A stretch of DNA of 64,000 nucleotides from Planctomycetaceae bacterium (GTDB lineage: Bacteria; Planctomycetota; Planctomycetia; Pirellulales; Lacipirellulaceae). Of this stretch, positions 55,401 through 64,000 are shown piece after piece. The notes beneath the pieces were generated by a model, which was not told where the DNA came from, ran no database searches, and saw only the letters and a program-made list of their open reading frames with translations. The DNA lies in contig PABB01000076.1 in NCBI GenBank assembly GCA_002702655.1, positions 1-64,000 of the forward strand, written 5' to 3'. The position numbers were made by a program, and so were the translations under genes. How positions within the stretch are numbered: position 1 is the stretch's first letter; each line of letters starts with the position of its first letter.

Positions 55401-56973
55401 GATGATTCTGACGCCGACCTCGGGAACTTCAGTCGTCCGCAGCTTTGTCATCACGACCGCCAACGACGCAGAGGACCGCGATCCCGCTTCCTACGAGCTC
55501 TATGGTACGAACGATCCGATTTCGAGCTTGAACAATAGCACGGGGCTCGCGGAGGACTGGACGCTCGTCAGTTCCGGTTCGTTGAATCTGCCGACGCAGC
55601 GCCGAGTCGACGCTCCGCTGGTGAGTTTCGCCAACTCGACATCATACACGTCGTACAAGATCGTTTTCCCAACTGTGAAGAACGCCTCCGCGGCGAACAG
55701 CATGCAGTTTGCCGATATACGACTCTATGAAACAAGCAACGGCACGGGCGCCCAGATCCAATCGCCCGGCGATCCCGTGTTGGCCGTGCATGTGATCCCG
55801 CCCGGCGACAACGTCGGCGGCAGCGAGTGGAGCGAATTGGCTGGCGGACTCTACTCGGTGGAAGTCCCTGCCGATGCGACGAATCTGCGGATCACGGAGT
55901 TACATTACCACCCGGCCGATCCCACTGCAGCCGAACTGCTGCTCGCCCCGGGTACGACCGACGACGACTATGAGTTTGTGGAACTCGTGAATGCCAGCGG
56001 CAACACGATCAGCCTCAATAGCGTGGCCTTCACCGATGGCATCACGTTCGATTTCACCACCAGTGACATCACGTCGCTGCAGCCGGGCGAGTTCGTCGTG
56101 ATCGTCAGCAATCAGACGGCGTTCGAGGTTCGCTACGGCACGGGCTTACCCGTGGCCGGCGTTTATTCGGGGAATCTGAGCAACGGCGGCGAGCAACTCG
56201 TGTTGCTCGATGGTCTGAGTCAGTCGATCCACGATTTCACGTTCGACGACGCGATCCCCTGGCCCATCGTCGCCGATGGCGACGGGCCGTCGCTGGAAGT
56301 GGTCAGCACGACGGGGGACTACAGCGATCCGGTCAATTGGCGAGCGAGCAGTGTTGCGGGCGGCACTCCCGGCGCCGCCAACGGCGCTGCTGGCGACTTC
56401 AACGGTGACGGCAACGTCAACGGCAGCGACTTCCTCGCCTGGCAGCGCGGGCTGGGGACGACGCACCAACCGTCAGAACTGGCCGATTGGCAGGCGAATT
56501 ACGGGGCAACCGCCAACACAACCGCCCTGGCTGCCACCACGGCCGTTGTCGCGGCGGCGCCGGCAGAGACCGTTGCCGTCACGAGCGACGCATTGATAGC
56601 CGCTCTTCCCGCGACAGGCTCGGATTTGCCCGCCAGCGGATCGGCCGTCGCGGGCCTGTTTGGCCTGGGTTCGGGCCGGTTCGTTCTGCTTGATCCGCGA
56701 TTGCAGGCGACTCTTGCGGCAACACGAGGAGTTGAGGTCGACAAGGTCGCCCGCGACGCCGAGTTCGCCGCCTGGGAGCAGGCGGGCGGCCATCCGCCCA
56801 GTCCGGCCGACAGTATGGAGCTCGCTCGTGAGGCGGGTTCCGACAGCGGCGCCCCGCGTCGGTCATTCGGCATGGCCGAGGGGGAAACTCCCATGAACAT
56901 CGCCGATCGGCTGTTCGGGCGTTTTGGGGATCGCCCCGACGATTGGCGATCCGATCTGCGCTGGCGGGTCTGA
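52486..56973 (+). CDS. Giant surface protein: LEPR-like N-terminus, lamin-tail, CotH, discoidin-like, dockerin-like
   Basis: 1495 residues from GTG at 52486 (GTG at 52507 also possible). No ordinary signal peptide; instead FSFETLEERIALAAE, the LEPR-type N-terminal motif of planctomycete surface proteins. Then lamin-tail (ITEFMASND, about 27-140), beta-sandwich, FN3-associated (TIRYTTNGQLPTA), CotH-type region (about 430-750: NFDRAMLRNTAFYDLFRQ, GPIWDFDRSAGPDDDGR), second FN3-associated, discoidin-like (about 945-1080), second lamin-tail (ITELHYHPAD) and a dockerin-like calcium loop GDFNGDGNVNGSDFLAWQ. Ends in about 190 Ala-rich and unknown residues, without PEP-CTERM. Cell surface or secreted. 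Confidence 0.87.
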   Translation: MTGRLAIVAENRRFSFETLEERIALAAEPIITEFMASNDSVLLDGNGAASDWIELYNNGDQAIDLAGYALTDDPLELDKWIFPSTTLQPGEFLVVFASGNAVADPGGNLHTNFALSAGGEYLALVGPGDVVLSEFGSSIADYPPQTTDVSYGLGFDATATDVVTPNSAVKYLIPPDSSVDGTWINPGFNDTSWTSGLASLGYETSGSDYSSLIQTAVPAGTTSVYVRIPFTVATAGTLLTNLQMKYDDGFIAYLNGTRIASANAPATGAYDSRATDQNPDSLAVQFEDFDVSSYSNLLVTGDNTLAIHMLNVGSSSSDLLAAINLQSGEGSLIEPTIQGYTISSTPGGPNTNLLANTVEFSHTGGVFSSSFQLELSTSDPTETIRYTTNGQLPTATSSIYTGPITVSSSTRIRAKAFGTSGQVGLISSEAFTLATGATSTFDSDLPIIVLENFGQGTPGRDEFEDAWFSLYEVDQGSGRSSLASTANLTSFIGQHVRGSSTSGNPKTNLRIELRDDLGEDQGAQLLGMPSESDWVLYAPYNFDRAMLRNTAFYDLFRQMGNYTARTRFVEVYANFDDSTLDSGDYMGVYVLMENIKRDDDRVDINELTNLQTSEPEITGGYILKLDRSDGTPDANWYTDRGIPTLGDSTLVHVEPERADLTIEQRDYIRDYVQDFEDALFGPNSTDPVLGYEAYLDVDPTIDHHIMRVFSKDPDGLRLSTYLVKDRGGKLYYGPIWDFDRSAGPDDDGRAADPAGWYLPDVEWFESDWWGPLFDDPDFRQRWADRWQELRRGELSDANILATVNGQAAEIAEAQQRNFDRWTNIAPNGGPYADPGLTGWEAEVSHLANWLLARAHWIDDQLIAAPGVSPGPGNVAANTVVTLVNNEPDSDIYYTLDGTDPREEGGGIAPTAILYTGPITVTGTTQVLARAKGPLPEGSPQSNSSYPSNEAPSDALDGNSETKYLNFGKENAGMILTPTSGTSVVRSFVITTANDAEDRDPASYELYGTNDPISSLNNSTGLAEDWTLVSSGSLNLPTQRRVDAPLVSFANSTSYTSYKIVFPTVKNASAANSMQFADIRLYETSNGTGAQIQSPGDPVLAVHVIPPGDNVGGSEWSELAGGLYSVEVPADATNLRITELHYHPADPTAAELLLAPGTTDDDYEFVELVNASGNTISLNSVAFTDGITFDFTTSDITSLQPGEFVVIVSNQTAFEVRYGTGLPVAGVYSGNLSNGGEQLVLLDGLSQSIHDFTFDDAIPWPIVADGDGPSLEVVSTTGDYSDPVNWRASSVAGGTPGAANGAAGDFNGDGNVNGSDFLAWQRGLGTTHQPSELADWQANYGATANTTALAATTAVVAAAPAETVAVTSDALIAALPATGSDLPASGSAVAGLFGLGSGRFVLLDPRLQATLAATRGVEVDKVARDAEFAAWEQAGGHPPSPADSMELAREAGSDSGAPRRSFGMAEGETPMNIADRLFGRFGDRPDDWRSDLRWRV

Positions 56974-57305
56974 CGGACCGGGCCTCTCTTTCCGCAGGAC
57001 GGGCTCCGGCTGCGAACGCGGCGATCGCCGTCCCCGTGGCTGTCTGCGTAAGTCGTTGCCGAGCACAGCTTTCAGGGATTTTCCGGGCATCACTTGGCCG
57101 AGCCCCTGTGTTCGTTGAGGGGCAGAATTTCCCAGTTTTCGCCGGCAATCCTTTTGCTTCGAAACCGCGGAACTCGCTACACTGAGAGTCGACTGGGGCA
57201 ATGCGGCCCACCGCCGTCGCCGGGGTCTCACGATTCAATTGTCTCTTCCTTCTATTACCCGGATTGCTAGTAGGTTAGCCCCAAACACAACAAGGAGAAT
57301 GTCTA
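56974..57305. other. Intergenic, 332 bases
   Basis: Between the giant surface protein and the PEP-CTERM gene. It should hold the promoter of the latter; no clear boxes or hairpin were found. Confidence 0.45.
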
Positions 57306-58016
57306 ATGAAGTCTATCTTGGGGACACTTGCCATGTGCTTTGCACTTGGCGCAGCTCTGCCCGCGCAGGCGGCAGTGCTCTATTCGACCGACGATGGAGT
57401 GGGCGAATTGCCTGGCGGCGGCGGACCGCCAATTCCTGCTGACATTTGGTGGGCGCAGTCATTCGATACGGCCGCTGGCGGAACGGTCATCACCGATCTG
57501 CAGGTAGCATTCGGTAGCGCACTCGCCGGCCAGCGGGTAGGCGTCAATGGCGCCCCGGTTCAGGTCTTTCTTTACGACGATTCGGATAACGACGGTGATC
57601 CCAATACGGGATTGGTTCGCCTGCAGACCGTCAGTTCGACCGTACAATCGGCAAACACGAACACATTCGTGAATTTCGCCATTCCGCCGACCGCTGTCTC
57701 CGGCAAGTTTTTTGTCGCAGCTTTGGTGAGCGACACCGGATTCGACGCCAGCACAGGCACTCTCGCGCCCAACGGCATGCCTGCCGGGTTTGATCAGTCC
57801 AGTTCTGCCGGCACGTCGTGGGTCGCTGACAGCTCCAGCGGAAACATCGATCCGGACAACGTTCCGGGGACCGCCAATCTGAGCGGCTCGATCATCAATC
57901 TGGCCACGTTTGGGCTGCCCGGCAACCTGATGCTCCGCGCAGTGGGCGTGCCCGAACCGTCGACGATCCTGCTGTTGCTCGCTGGCGCCAGCGTGCTGGG
58001 ACTGCGACGTCGTTAG
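57306..58016 (+). CDS. PEP-CTERM sorting-domain protein
   Basis: 236 residues; ATG at 57306 with AAGGAG upstream. Signal peptide (MCFALGAALPAQA), a beta-rich body with acidic DDSDNDGDPNTG, then the C-terminal sorting signal VPEPSTILLLLAGASVLGLRRR: PEP motif, membrane helix, Arg-rich end. Such proteins are processed by exosortase and placed on the cell surface or in exopolysaccharide. No exosortase gene lies in this window. Strong terminator follows. Confidence 0.9.
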   Translation: MKSILGTLAMCFALGAALPAQAAVLYSTDDGVGELPGGGGPPIPADIWWAQSFDTAAGGTVITDLQVAFGSALAGQRVGVNGAPVQVFLYDDSDNDGDPNTGLVRLQTVSSTVQSANTNTFVNFAIPPTAVSGKFFVAALVSDTGFDASTGTLAPNGMPAGFDQSSSAGTSWVADSSSGNIDPDNVPGTANLSGSIINLATFGLPGNLMLRAVGVPEPSTILLLLAGASVLGLRRR

Positions 58017-58084
58017 TAGAATTGGAAATGCGACCGGTCCTCGCGACGGCATCAATGTCGTCGCGAAGAGGCCGCTACCGACAT

Positions 58085-58120
58085 GGCCCTCGCTTGCCGC
58101 CGGCAGGCGAGGGCCTTTTT
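58085..58120 (+). terminator. Strong Rho-independent terminator after PEP-CTERM gene
   Basis: Stem GGCCCTCGC / GGCGAGGGCC closing over a GC-rich inner hairpin, followed by eight T. Confidence 0.92.
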
Positions 58121-58316
58121 TTTGCCTCGGGCATACCACGAGTTTTTTTCGCGAGTCAGTCGCTAGCAGCGGCCGCGGCCCATGGCTATCGCCCGCCGCT
58201 GCGGGCACTGCGTCTCCATCAAGGACAACGCCCGCGTGTTGGAAAAGACGCGGACGCCCGCGGCAGGTATGACCCGCCGGGGCGCCCGGTGATCGAGCGT
58301 CGTTTCTGATTCGTCG

Positions 58317-59228
58317 CTACGCGCGACGTCGCCAAGCAATCACGGCGATGCCCAACGCGGCCAACACGCACGTCGCCGGCTCGGGAACGAGCGAATTGGG
58401 ACCGAAATTGCCGTTCTGAATCGCGTCGTTGATGGTCAACGCGTGACTGTAGATACGCATTTCGGCGATGCTCGCATCGACCAGCGCGTCAGGCCACTGC
58501 GAACGACCAAGCCATACGTTCACGTCGCCGGCCGTAGTGACGGGGAACGCCGTGGCCATCGCGGCCAGATCCAGATTCGCAGCGATCATGGCGACGTCGC
58601 CATACTGCACGCCATTGCGAAATACCGTGATCGTGCCCGGTAGCCCGCCGGATTGATTGAACACCGCGACGATGTGCTCCTGCACGCCGGAGGTCAAATC
58701 GGCGCCGTCGCCCGGCTCATCGACAAACCCTTCCGGGCCAGCCACGCCGTTGGTGGTGACGCGCAGGTCGTTGCCGGCTCCTCCGTCTCCGGTGCGGGGA
58801 ATAATCTGGACGTACGGAAAGTGGTCGTTCCCGCCAGCGGAATTGCCTTCCAGCGCGCTACTCGACCCGGCGGAAAACAGCGCCGACCAGTCGCGATTGA
58901 CGTCCATCGTCACCCACAATTCGACGGTGACGGCGCCATACTGATCGGCCGCGGCAGCCTGACTGAAGAGATGGTTGGGGAAATCAACGAAAGCGCCGGT
59001 GTCCGGCACGGCCCCGTCGTTGAACGCGGCCGACCCGACGCCGTCCGGATTGTCAAGAATCAGTTCGCCGCCGGAGAAACTTGCGGTGTTGCCCATGATG
59101 ACGCCGTCGGCCGATCCGACCGAATCGCTGGCGTCACTCTCGAAACTGTAGCGGTGCACAAGCGCCGCCTGCGTCGATGTCGCGAGTAACGCGACGGCAC
59201 ACGCCCCAAACAGCAGTTGCCTTCTCAT
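58317..59228 (-). CDS. LamG-like PEP-CTERM protein
   Basis: 303 residues; ATG at 59226-59228 with AGAGG upstream. Signal peptide (LLFGACAVALLATSTQA), a concanavalin/LamG-type beta-sandwich (LVHRYSFESDASDSVG, ITVFRNGVQYGD, WLGRSQWPDALVDASIAEMR, YSHALT) and the sorting tail VPEPATCVLAALGIAVIAW followed by RRRA. Surface-targeted through exosortase; probably binds carbohydrate. Converges with the other PEP-CTERM gene. Confidence 0.9.
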   Translation of the reverse strand: MRRQLLFGACAVALLATSTQAALVHRYSFESDASDSVGSADGVIMGNTASFSGGELILDNPDGVGSAAFNDGAVPDTGAFVDFPNHLFSQAAAADQYGAVTVELWVTMDVNRDWSALFSAGSSSALEGNSAGGNDHFPYVQIIPRTGDGGAGNDLRVTTNGVAGPEGFVDEPGDGADLTSGVQEHIVAVFNQSGGLPGTITVFRNGVQYGDVAMIAANLDLAAMATAFPVTTAGDVNVWLGRSQWPDALVDASIAEMRIYSHALTINDAIQNGNFGPNSLVPEPATCVLAALGIAVIAWRRRA

Positions 59229-60527
59229 TAGAACCTAACCTCTTGTGAAAGTGAAAAAAGAGACGCGAACGGGTGCACACAGAACTCGCCGCACAGGCGT
59301 CCGGACTGTTTTCTTCCCCTGAGCGGGGCCATGAAAACGAACCAGCCCCGTTCAAGTGACGCACGGCGTGCCGGTAAACAGTCGGACTGCCGTCTCAAAC
59401 AACGGCTTCACTCTTGACTATAATCACGCACCGTTTTTACAAGCGAGAAAAACACCGACATCGAGTTGGTTTTATCGCGACAATGCATTCATGCAAAAAC
59501 CTCTAGCCGGAACAGACAGCATGTCCGACTGTGCGTGAATGCACATCCGACGTCCTCGCTCCTCTGTCGCTCAGAACACTGTTTTTTGCTGAGTTTTTCC
59601 GGTGTGCGAACTGCAATCGCCGTGACTTCCGTCGTAGCTTCACAAGGGACAGGGAACTGAAACCGCGCGCGGATGGGCTGCATTGCACATTGCTGCGCGC
59701 GGGACCCTCAAAACCATTGCGCTATATTTCGCGAACCACACTGCGATGGATTTCGACCCAAAGATCGACGTCGGTGATACGGGCATCATTGTGGCTTGGT
59801 GTTGGAGCTTGCATCACTGGTACGGATGGGGGCGCTACGGGTGCGCGTGCCGCACAAGTGCAGAGAAGACAGGTCTCTTTTCCCCCTCGACGCGTTGCTT
59901 TCTTAATTGACGGCACGGAACTGCCGCCCTGGCTCGCGCGGTCATCGCAGCGGCTTGAGACGGGTGGCATACGCGACGCATGACCGCCGGCAGTTGCTGC
60001 TATCTCGCCGCTTCAAGGCATTCGCAAGAGCGCGTCGAACAGCACTTCACTGCACGGCTTTGCAGAGAAACGCCGCACGGTGAAACCTGTCGAAAATGTC
60101 ACAATCCTGCGAGACTCAACCAAGACGGCGGCCGGGCGCCGCGCATGACTGCGCTGAATTCGGAGAAAGCAGCCCGCGAACTATCAGTCGTTTTGGCGTC
60201 CGGGCAGGGTCTGGGCGGCGTAATGGGGGCAATATGCCCTCGAGCACTAATGAGACAAAACCTCAATAGCCCCTCTCGTCGGCCTGCATAGCACAGAGAT
60301 TCGTCACTCTGCATGAACTCATCCGGCCAGAGCACGTCTGCAATGCCGTCGCTCCGTTGCCGACGCCGTAGCGGGAGGATAATCTGCAGGAACCGGCTGG
60401 ATTGCGCCACCTTCCCCCCAAGTGGCGATACTCCGACCGTCGCTCATTCTCGGGGGCATCAAACTGGATTGCCGCCCATGTAATTTTGAAGGCCGGGCTA
60501 CCAGGGTTGTGGTGACGAAGAGAAACG
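59229..60527. other. Large intergenic region, about 1.3 kb
   Basis: Between divergent LamG PEP-CTERM gene and the second giant surface protein gene. Open frames here (the longest 150 codons at 59531-59983) have no domain, signal or good ribosome site and look random. Composition is less GC-rich than the coding neighbours in places. No RNA gene, repeat array or mobile-element end was recognised. Confidence 0.5.
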
Positions 60528-63500
60528 ATGGAACATCAGCAGCAGCGGCGGCGCACACTTTGTCTAGAACAGCTTGAAGACCGACGCGTTCTCTCGGCTG
60601 TCCCCCTGATTTCGGAATTCATGGCGTCGAACGGGACGACGCTGGCCGACGGTGACGGCCAGTACTCTGATTGGATCGAAATCTACAATCCGACCACGTC
60701 GCCCATCGACTTGGGCGGCTGGCATTTGACGGATAGCGCAACCAATCTCACCAAGTGGACGTTTCCTGCGACCACGCTGGATGCAGGACAGTACTTGGTG
60801 GTTTTTGCGTCCAACCAAGCAGCAGCCGGATATGTCGACGGCCTTGGTTATCAGCATACGACGTTTGCGCTGTCAGCCGGCGGCGAGTACCTGGCGCTGG
60901 TCGATTCGACCGGCGCGATCGTCGACGAGTTCGCGCCCGAGTTTCCGCCGCAGTCGGCCGATGTATCGTACGGCCGCGACGGCGCCGGCCTTAACGTGTA
61001 CTTCGATCATCCCACGCCCGGTAGCGACAACGATCTGTCTTCGATCATCACGCGCGGCGTGGTAATCACAGAGATTATGTATCACCCGTCGTCGGAGCAG
61101 ACGACTGAGGAGTACATCGAGATCTACAACGGCGAGTCGGCGCCCGTTGACGTGAGCGGCTGGACAATCTCCGGCGGAATTGATCTCACGTTGCCTGCCG
61201 CGACGATCGCTCCCGGCGCCTACCTGGTTGTCGCCGCCGACGCGGCGGCATTTGCCGCCAAGTATCCGGGCGTGACGAATGTTGTCGGCGGTTGGACCGG
61301 CAAGCTGTCGAACCGCAGCGACGATCTGGTGCTGACGGACGACGTGGGGCGACTGGTCGATACCGTCACCTACTTTGACCAAGGCGATTGGGCGGACCGC
61401 GAGTTGGGTCCGCTTGATTACTCGCATCGCGGGTGGGTGTGGAGCGACGCCCACGACGGCGGCGGATCGTCGTTGGAATTGGTCGGCCTGGGCCAATCGA
61501 ACGACTACGGACAGAATTGGGCCGCCAGCACCGTCGCCGACGGTACGCCGGGGGCGGCGAACTCCGTGCGCGACGCCGACGACGACGTGGCGCCGCTGCT
61601 GCTGGACATCGCTCAAACGCCAATCATTCCGTCGTCGGCTGACGCCGTGGCGATCACGGCCCGACTGCTGGACGAAACGGGCGCAGGCTTGGCGGCAACG
61701 TTGTATTGGCGCGTCGACGGCGCGTCTTCCTTCAACTCCATTGCCATGAATGACGCGGGCGCCGGGCCCGACGCCGTCGCAGGCGACTTGGTGTTCGCCG
61801 GCGAAATCCCGCCCCAGGCCGACGCCACGATCGTGGAGTTCTACATCGCAGCCGTCGACAGTGCGGGCAACGTTCGAACGTATCCGTCGCCGACTCAACC
61901 CAGCGGACAGCAATTGACCAATCTGCTGTACCAGGTGGACGACAGCTTCAACCCCGCAGCCTTGCCGGGGGCGAATGATCCGCCGGAATATCGGCTGATT
62001 ATGACCGAGGCCGAGCGGGCCGAGTTAGAGCAGCTCGCCTCCAACTCGGCGACGCGGCTGAGTCATGCCCGCATGAACGGCACGCTGATCGCCATCACCA
62101 GCGCGGGCGTCGAGGCCCGCTACCGAGTTGGCATCCGCAACCGAGGGGTGAGCAGCTCGGGGCGTCTGCCGCACAGCTACCATGTCGACATCCCGCGCGA
62201 CGATCTCTGGCAGGGGCTGGAGACGTTCAATCTCAACACGCAGTACACGCACCTGCAGTTGGCCGGTCTGCGGTTGTTTCAACAAGCGGGGGCGATCGCC
62301 GAGGACTCGCAAATCGTCGAAGTCCGCGTCAATGGAGCCGACCTCTCTGATCCCGGCTCGCCATCGTACGGCGTCTACATGCAGATGGAGTCCGCCGATC
62401 ACGTCTTCGCGAGCAATCACTTCCCTGAAGACGAGGGCGGTAATCTTTACAAGGGAACGCGCGACGACGCCAGCCACGCCTGGGCCGACTTTCGTGATTT
62501 GGGGCTCGACCCCGCGTCCTACGCGCCGTTCTACGAAAAACAGACCAACGTGTCGGAGGCGGATTATTCCGACGTGTTGGAACTCATCCAGGTGCTCAAT
62601 TACGAGCCGGATGCGACGTACTACGACCGGCTGAGCCAGATCGCCGACATCCCGCAATGGCTCGACTATTTCGCGATCATGGCGATTCTCAGCAGCGAGG
62701 AGACGTCGATCGCCAACGGCGTGGGCGACGATTACATGCTATACCGCGGCGTACGCGATCCGCGGTTCATGCTCATTCCCCATGATCTCGACACGATCTT
62801 TGGACTGGGCGACACCGCCAGCTCGCCGACCAGCAGCATTTATCGCGCTGCCGGTTCAGCGGCGATTAGTCGATTGTTGTACCACCCGCAGGTGCTGCCC
62901 CAGTATCACGCGGCGCTCCGGCGACTGCTGGAAACGACGTTTGCGAAGGACAGTCTGGATCCGCTGTTGGACGAGTTGCTGAGCGATTTTGCCCCAATCT
63001 CGCAAATTGACTCGATGAAGTCGTTCATGGACGCCCGGCGCGACTATATCCTGGGCCTCGTCAATGCCCCGCTGACGGTCCATTCCCAACTGACCACGGC
63101 GGCGGGTTTCCCGCACGCGATGCAAGACAACGTCGCGTTGTCAGGCTTCGCGCCGTTGGCGGGAACCGAGTCGGTCGTCGCCGGCGGTCTGCCGGCCGAG
63201 TTCAATCCGGTGACCGGCGTCTGGTCGCTGGGGCTGTCCTCTGGCGGCGTGACGGACTTCATTTCCAGCGGCGACGTGTGGCACTACCTCGATGCCGGGA
63301 ACGTGCCGTCGACCGCGCCCGGGTCCGACTGGCGAATTGACGATCCCGGGTGGGCCAAGTCGGGACCGTCGCAACTCGGCTACGGCGACAGTCAGGTCAC
63401 CGTCGTGCAGTATGTGGATACCGACCCGGTCCAGTCGGGGACGCAAAAGAATATTTCGACTTACTTTCGCAAGACGTTCAACGTCACCGACGCGGCCAAC

Positions 63501-64000
63501 TACACGGCGTTGAACTTGCGGCTGTTGCGCGACGACGGGGCCGTCGTATACCTCAACGGCGAAGAGATCATCCGCTCGAACATCGAGCCCGGCATCACGG
63601 TCACTCCCACGACGCTCGCCCAGGCCAACATCAGCGGCAGCGCCGAGGAGACCTTCCTGGAATTCGCCATCGATCCGGCAAAGCTCGTCGAGGGCGAGAA
63701 TGTCATCGCCGTCGAGATCCACCAGGACGACGACGGCAGTTCCGATATCGGCTTCGACCTGGAACTGTCCGGCACGGTCGGAATCCCGGGTTCCACAGGC
63801 GGGGCGCCGTTGCAACCGGGCATCAACCGCGTGGAGGTCGTCGCCTACGACGGCCCCAACGGCACGGGGACGCCGGTCGACACGTCGTACATCGACGTCT
63901 GGTACGACGACGGCGCCACCACTGCGACCGGCGGCACGCTGAGCGGCAACGTCGTCTGGACGGCCGCGGCGGGACCGTACGTGGTCACGAGCGATCTTAT
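60528..64000 (+). CDS. Second giant LTD/CotH-type surface protein (runs off window end)
   Basis: Partial: ATG at 60528 with GAAGAG upstream; 1157 codons visible, no stop. N-terminus LEQLEDRRVLSAVPLISEF is the LEPR-type motif, then a lamin-tail domain (SEFMASNGTTLADGDG, about 27-140), a second lamin-tail (ITEIMYHPSSEQTTEEYIEI, about 180-300), a beta domain, a CotH-type region (about 480-860: FNLNTQYTHLQLAGLRLFQ, MLYRGVRDPRFMLIPHDLD) and beta domains with DDGAVVYLNGEEIIRSN. Paralogue of the protein at 52486 with the same first lamin-tail but different later modules. Cell-surface role inferred. Confidence 0.87.
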   Translation, partial: MEHQQQRRRTLCLEQLEDRRVLSAVPLISEFMASNGTTLADGDGQYSDWIEIYNPTTSPIDLGGWHLTDSATNLTKWTFPATTLDAGQYLVVFASNQAAAGYVDGLGYQHTTFALSAGGEYLALVDSTGAIVDEFAPEFPPQSADVSYGRDGAGLNVYFDHPTPGSDNDLSSIITRGVVITEIMYHPSSEQTTEEYIEIYNGESAPVDVSGWTISGGIDLTLPAATIAPGAYLVVAADAAAFAAKYPGVTNVVGGWTGKLSNRSDDLVLTDDVGRLVDTVTYFDQGDWADRELGPLDYSHRGWVWSDAHDGGGSSLELVGLGQSNDYGQNWAASTVADGTPGAANSVRDADDDVAPLLLDIAQTPIIPSSADAVAITARLLDETGAGLAATLYWRVDGASSFNSIAMNDAGAGPDAVAGDLVFAGEIPPQADATIVEFYIAAVDSAGNVRTYPSPTQPSGQQLTNLLYQVDDSFNPAALPGANDPPEYRLIMTEAERAELEQLASNSATRLSHARMNGTLIAITSAGVEARYRVGIRNRGVSSSGRLPHSYHVDIPRDDLWQGLETFNLNTQYTHLQLAGLRLFQQAGAIAEDSQIVEVRVNGADLSDPGSPSYGVYMQMESADHVFASNHFPEDEGGNLYKGTRDDASHAWADFRDLGLDPASYAPFYEKQTNVSEADYSDVLELIQVLNYEPDATYYDRLSQIADIPQWLDYFAIMAILSSEETSIANGVGDDYMLYRGVRDPRFMLIPHDLDTIFGLGDTASSPTSSIYRAAGSAAISRLLYHPQVLPQYHAALRRLLETTFAKDSLDPLLDELLSDFAPISQIDSMKSFMDARRDYILGLVNAPLTVHSQLTTAAGFPHAMQDNVALSGFAPLAGTESVVAGGLPAEFNPVTGVWSLGLSSGGVTDFISSGDVWHYLDAGNVPSTAPGSDWRIDDPGWAKSGPSQLGYGDSQVTVVQYVDTDPVQSGTQKNISTYFRKTFNVTDAANYTALNLRLLRDDGAVVYLNGEEIIRSNIEPGITVTPTTLAQANISGSAEETFLEFAIDPAKLVEGENVIAVEIHQDDDGSSDIGFDLELSGTVGIPGSTGGAPLQPGINRVEVVAYDGPNGTGTPVDTSYIDVWYDDGATTATGGTLSGNVVWTAAAGPYVVTSDL

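Noticed and set aside
59531-59983. Plus-strand ORF of 150 codons in the 1.3 kb gap
   Set aside because: No ribosome site, signal or domain; Arg-rich and random in look.

Overview
The window reads as chromosomal DNA of a planctomycete, probably of the Pirellulales type. Signs of this are two PEP-CTERM tails, two giant surface proteins with a LEPR-like N-terminal motif followed by lamin-tail and CotH-type domains, DUF1559-type domains, a DUF1328 protein, and a planctomycete-style truncated integrase. No rRNA, tRNA or CRISPR array was seen. All calls come from reading the sequence; no database search was possible.

Region 1 (1-16.8 kb, all on the minus strand) is a metal-efflux island. Read in its own direction it holds a Cys/His-rich exported protein, an exported double-HMA protein, a Cys-containing lipoprotein, a MacB/DevBCA-like ABC exporter (two FtsX-type permeases, an HlyD-type adaptor and an ATPase), a TolC-type outer membrane lipoprotein, a second Cys/His-rich protein, a CusB-like adaptor, a CusA/CzcA-type RND pump, a duplicated-domain His-rich protein, a His-rich lipoprotein, a third Cys/His-rich protein, a degenerate receiver protein, a tiny lipoprotein, and the start of a P1B-type ATPase cut by the window edge. 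A truncated integrase (17.5-18.1 kb) borders the island.

Region 2 (18.7-24.5 kb) holds a 1586-residue chimeric membrane protein (M48 metallopeptidase, TPR-like repeats, two DUF1559-like domains) and a lone DUF2149 protein.

Region 3 (24.7-33.2 kb, plus strand) is a light and signal-transduction array: heme oxygenase, bacteriophytochrome kinase and single-domain response regulator with overlapping ends, then two hybrid kinases and an ANTAR protein with a degenerate receiver.

Region 4 (33.4-47.4 kb) is an envelope and general-stress island: DUF1328, ExoD, double TM2, alkaline-phosphatase-like protein, Dps, CsbD, an NtrC-type sigma-54 activator, Hpt protein, DUF2254, BON-MscS channel, a minus-strand operon of small membrane proteins headed by a CsbD/DUF883-like fusion, and an AI-2E family transporter. 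Five good -24/-12 sigma-54 promoter matches lie before genes of this island, including the activator's own gene, so I infer a local sigma-54 stress regulon.

Region 5 (47.5-64 kb) holds secreted and surface proteins: a two-repeat secreted protein, an HMGL-type aldolase, a GH97 glycosidase, two LTD/CotH giants (the second cut by the window end) and two PEP-CTERM proteins.
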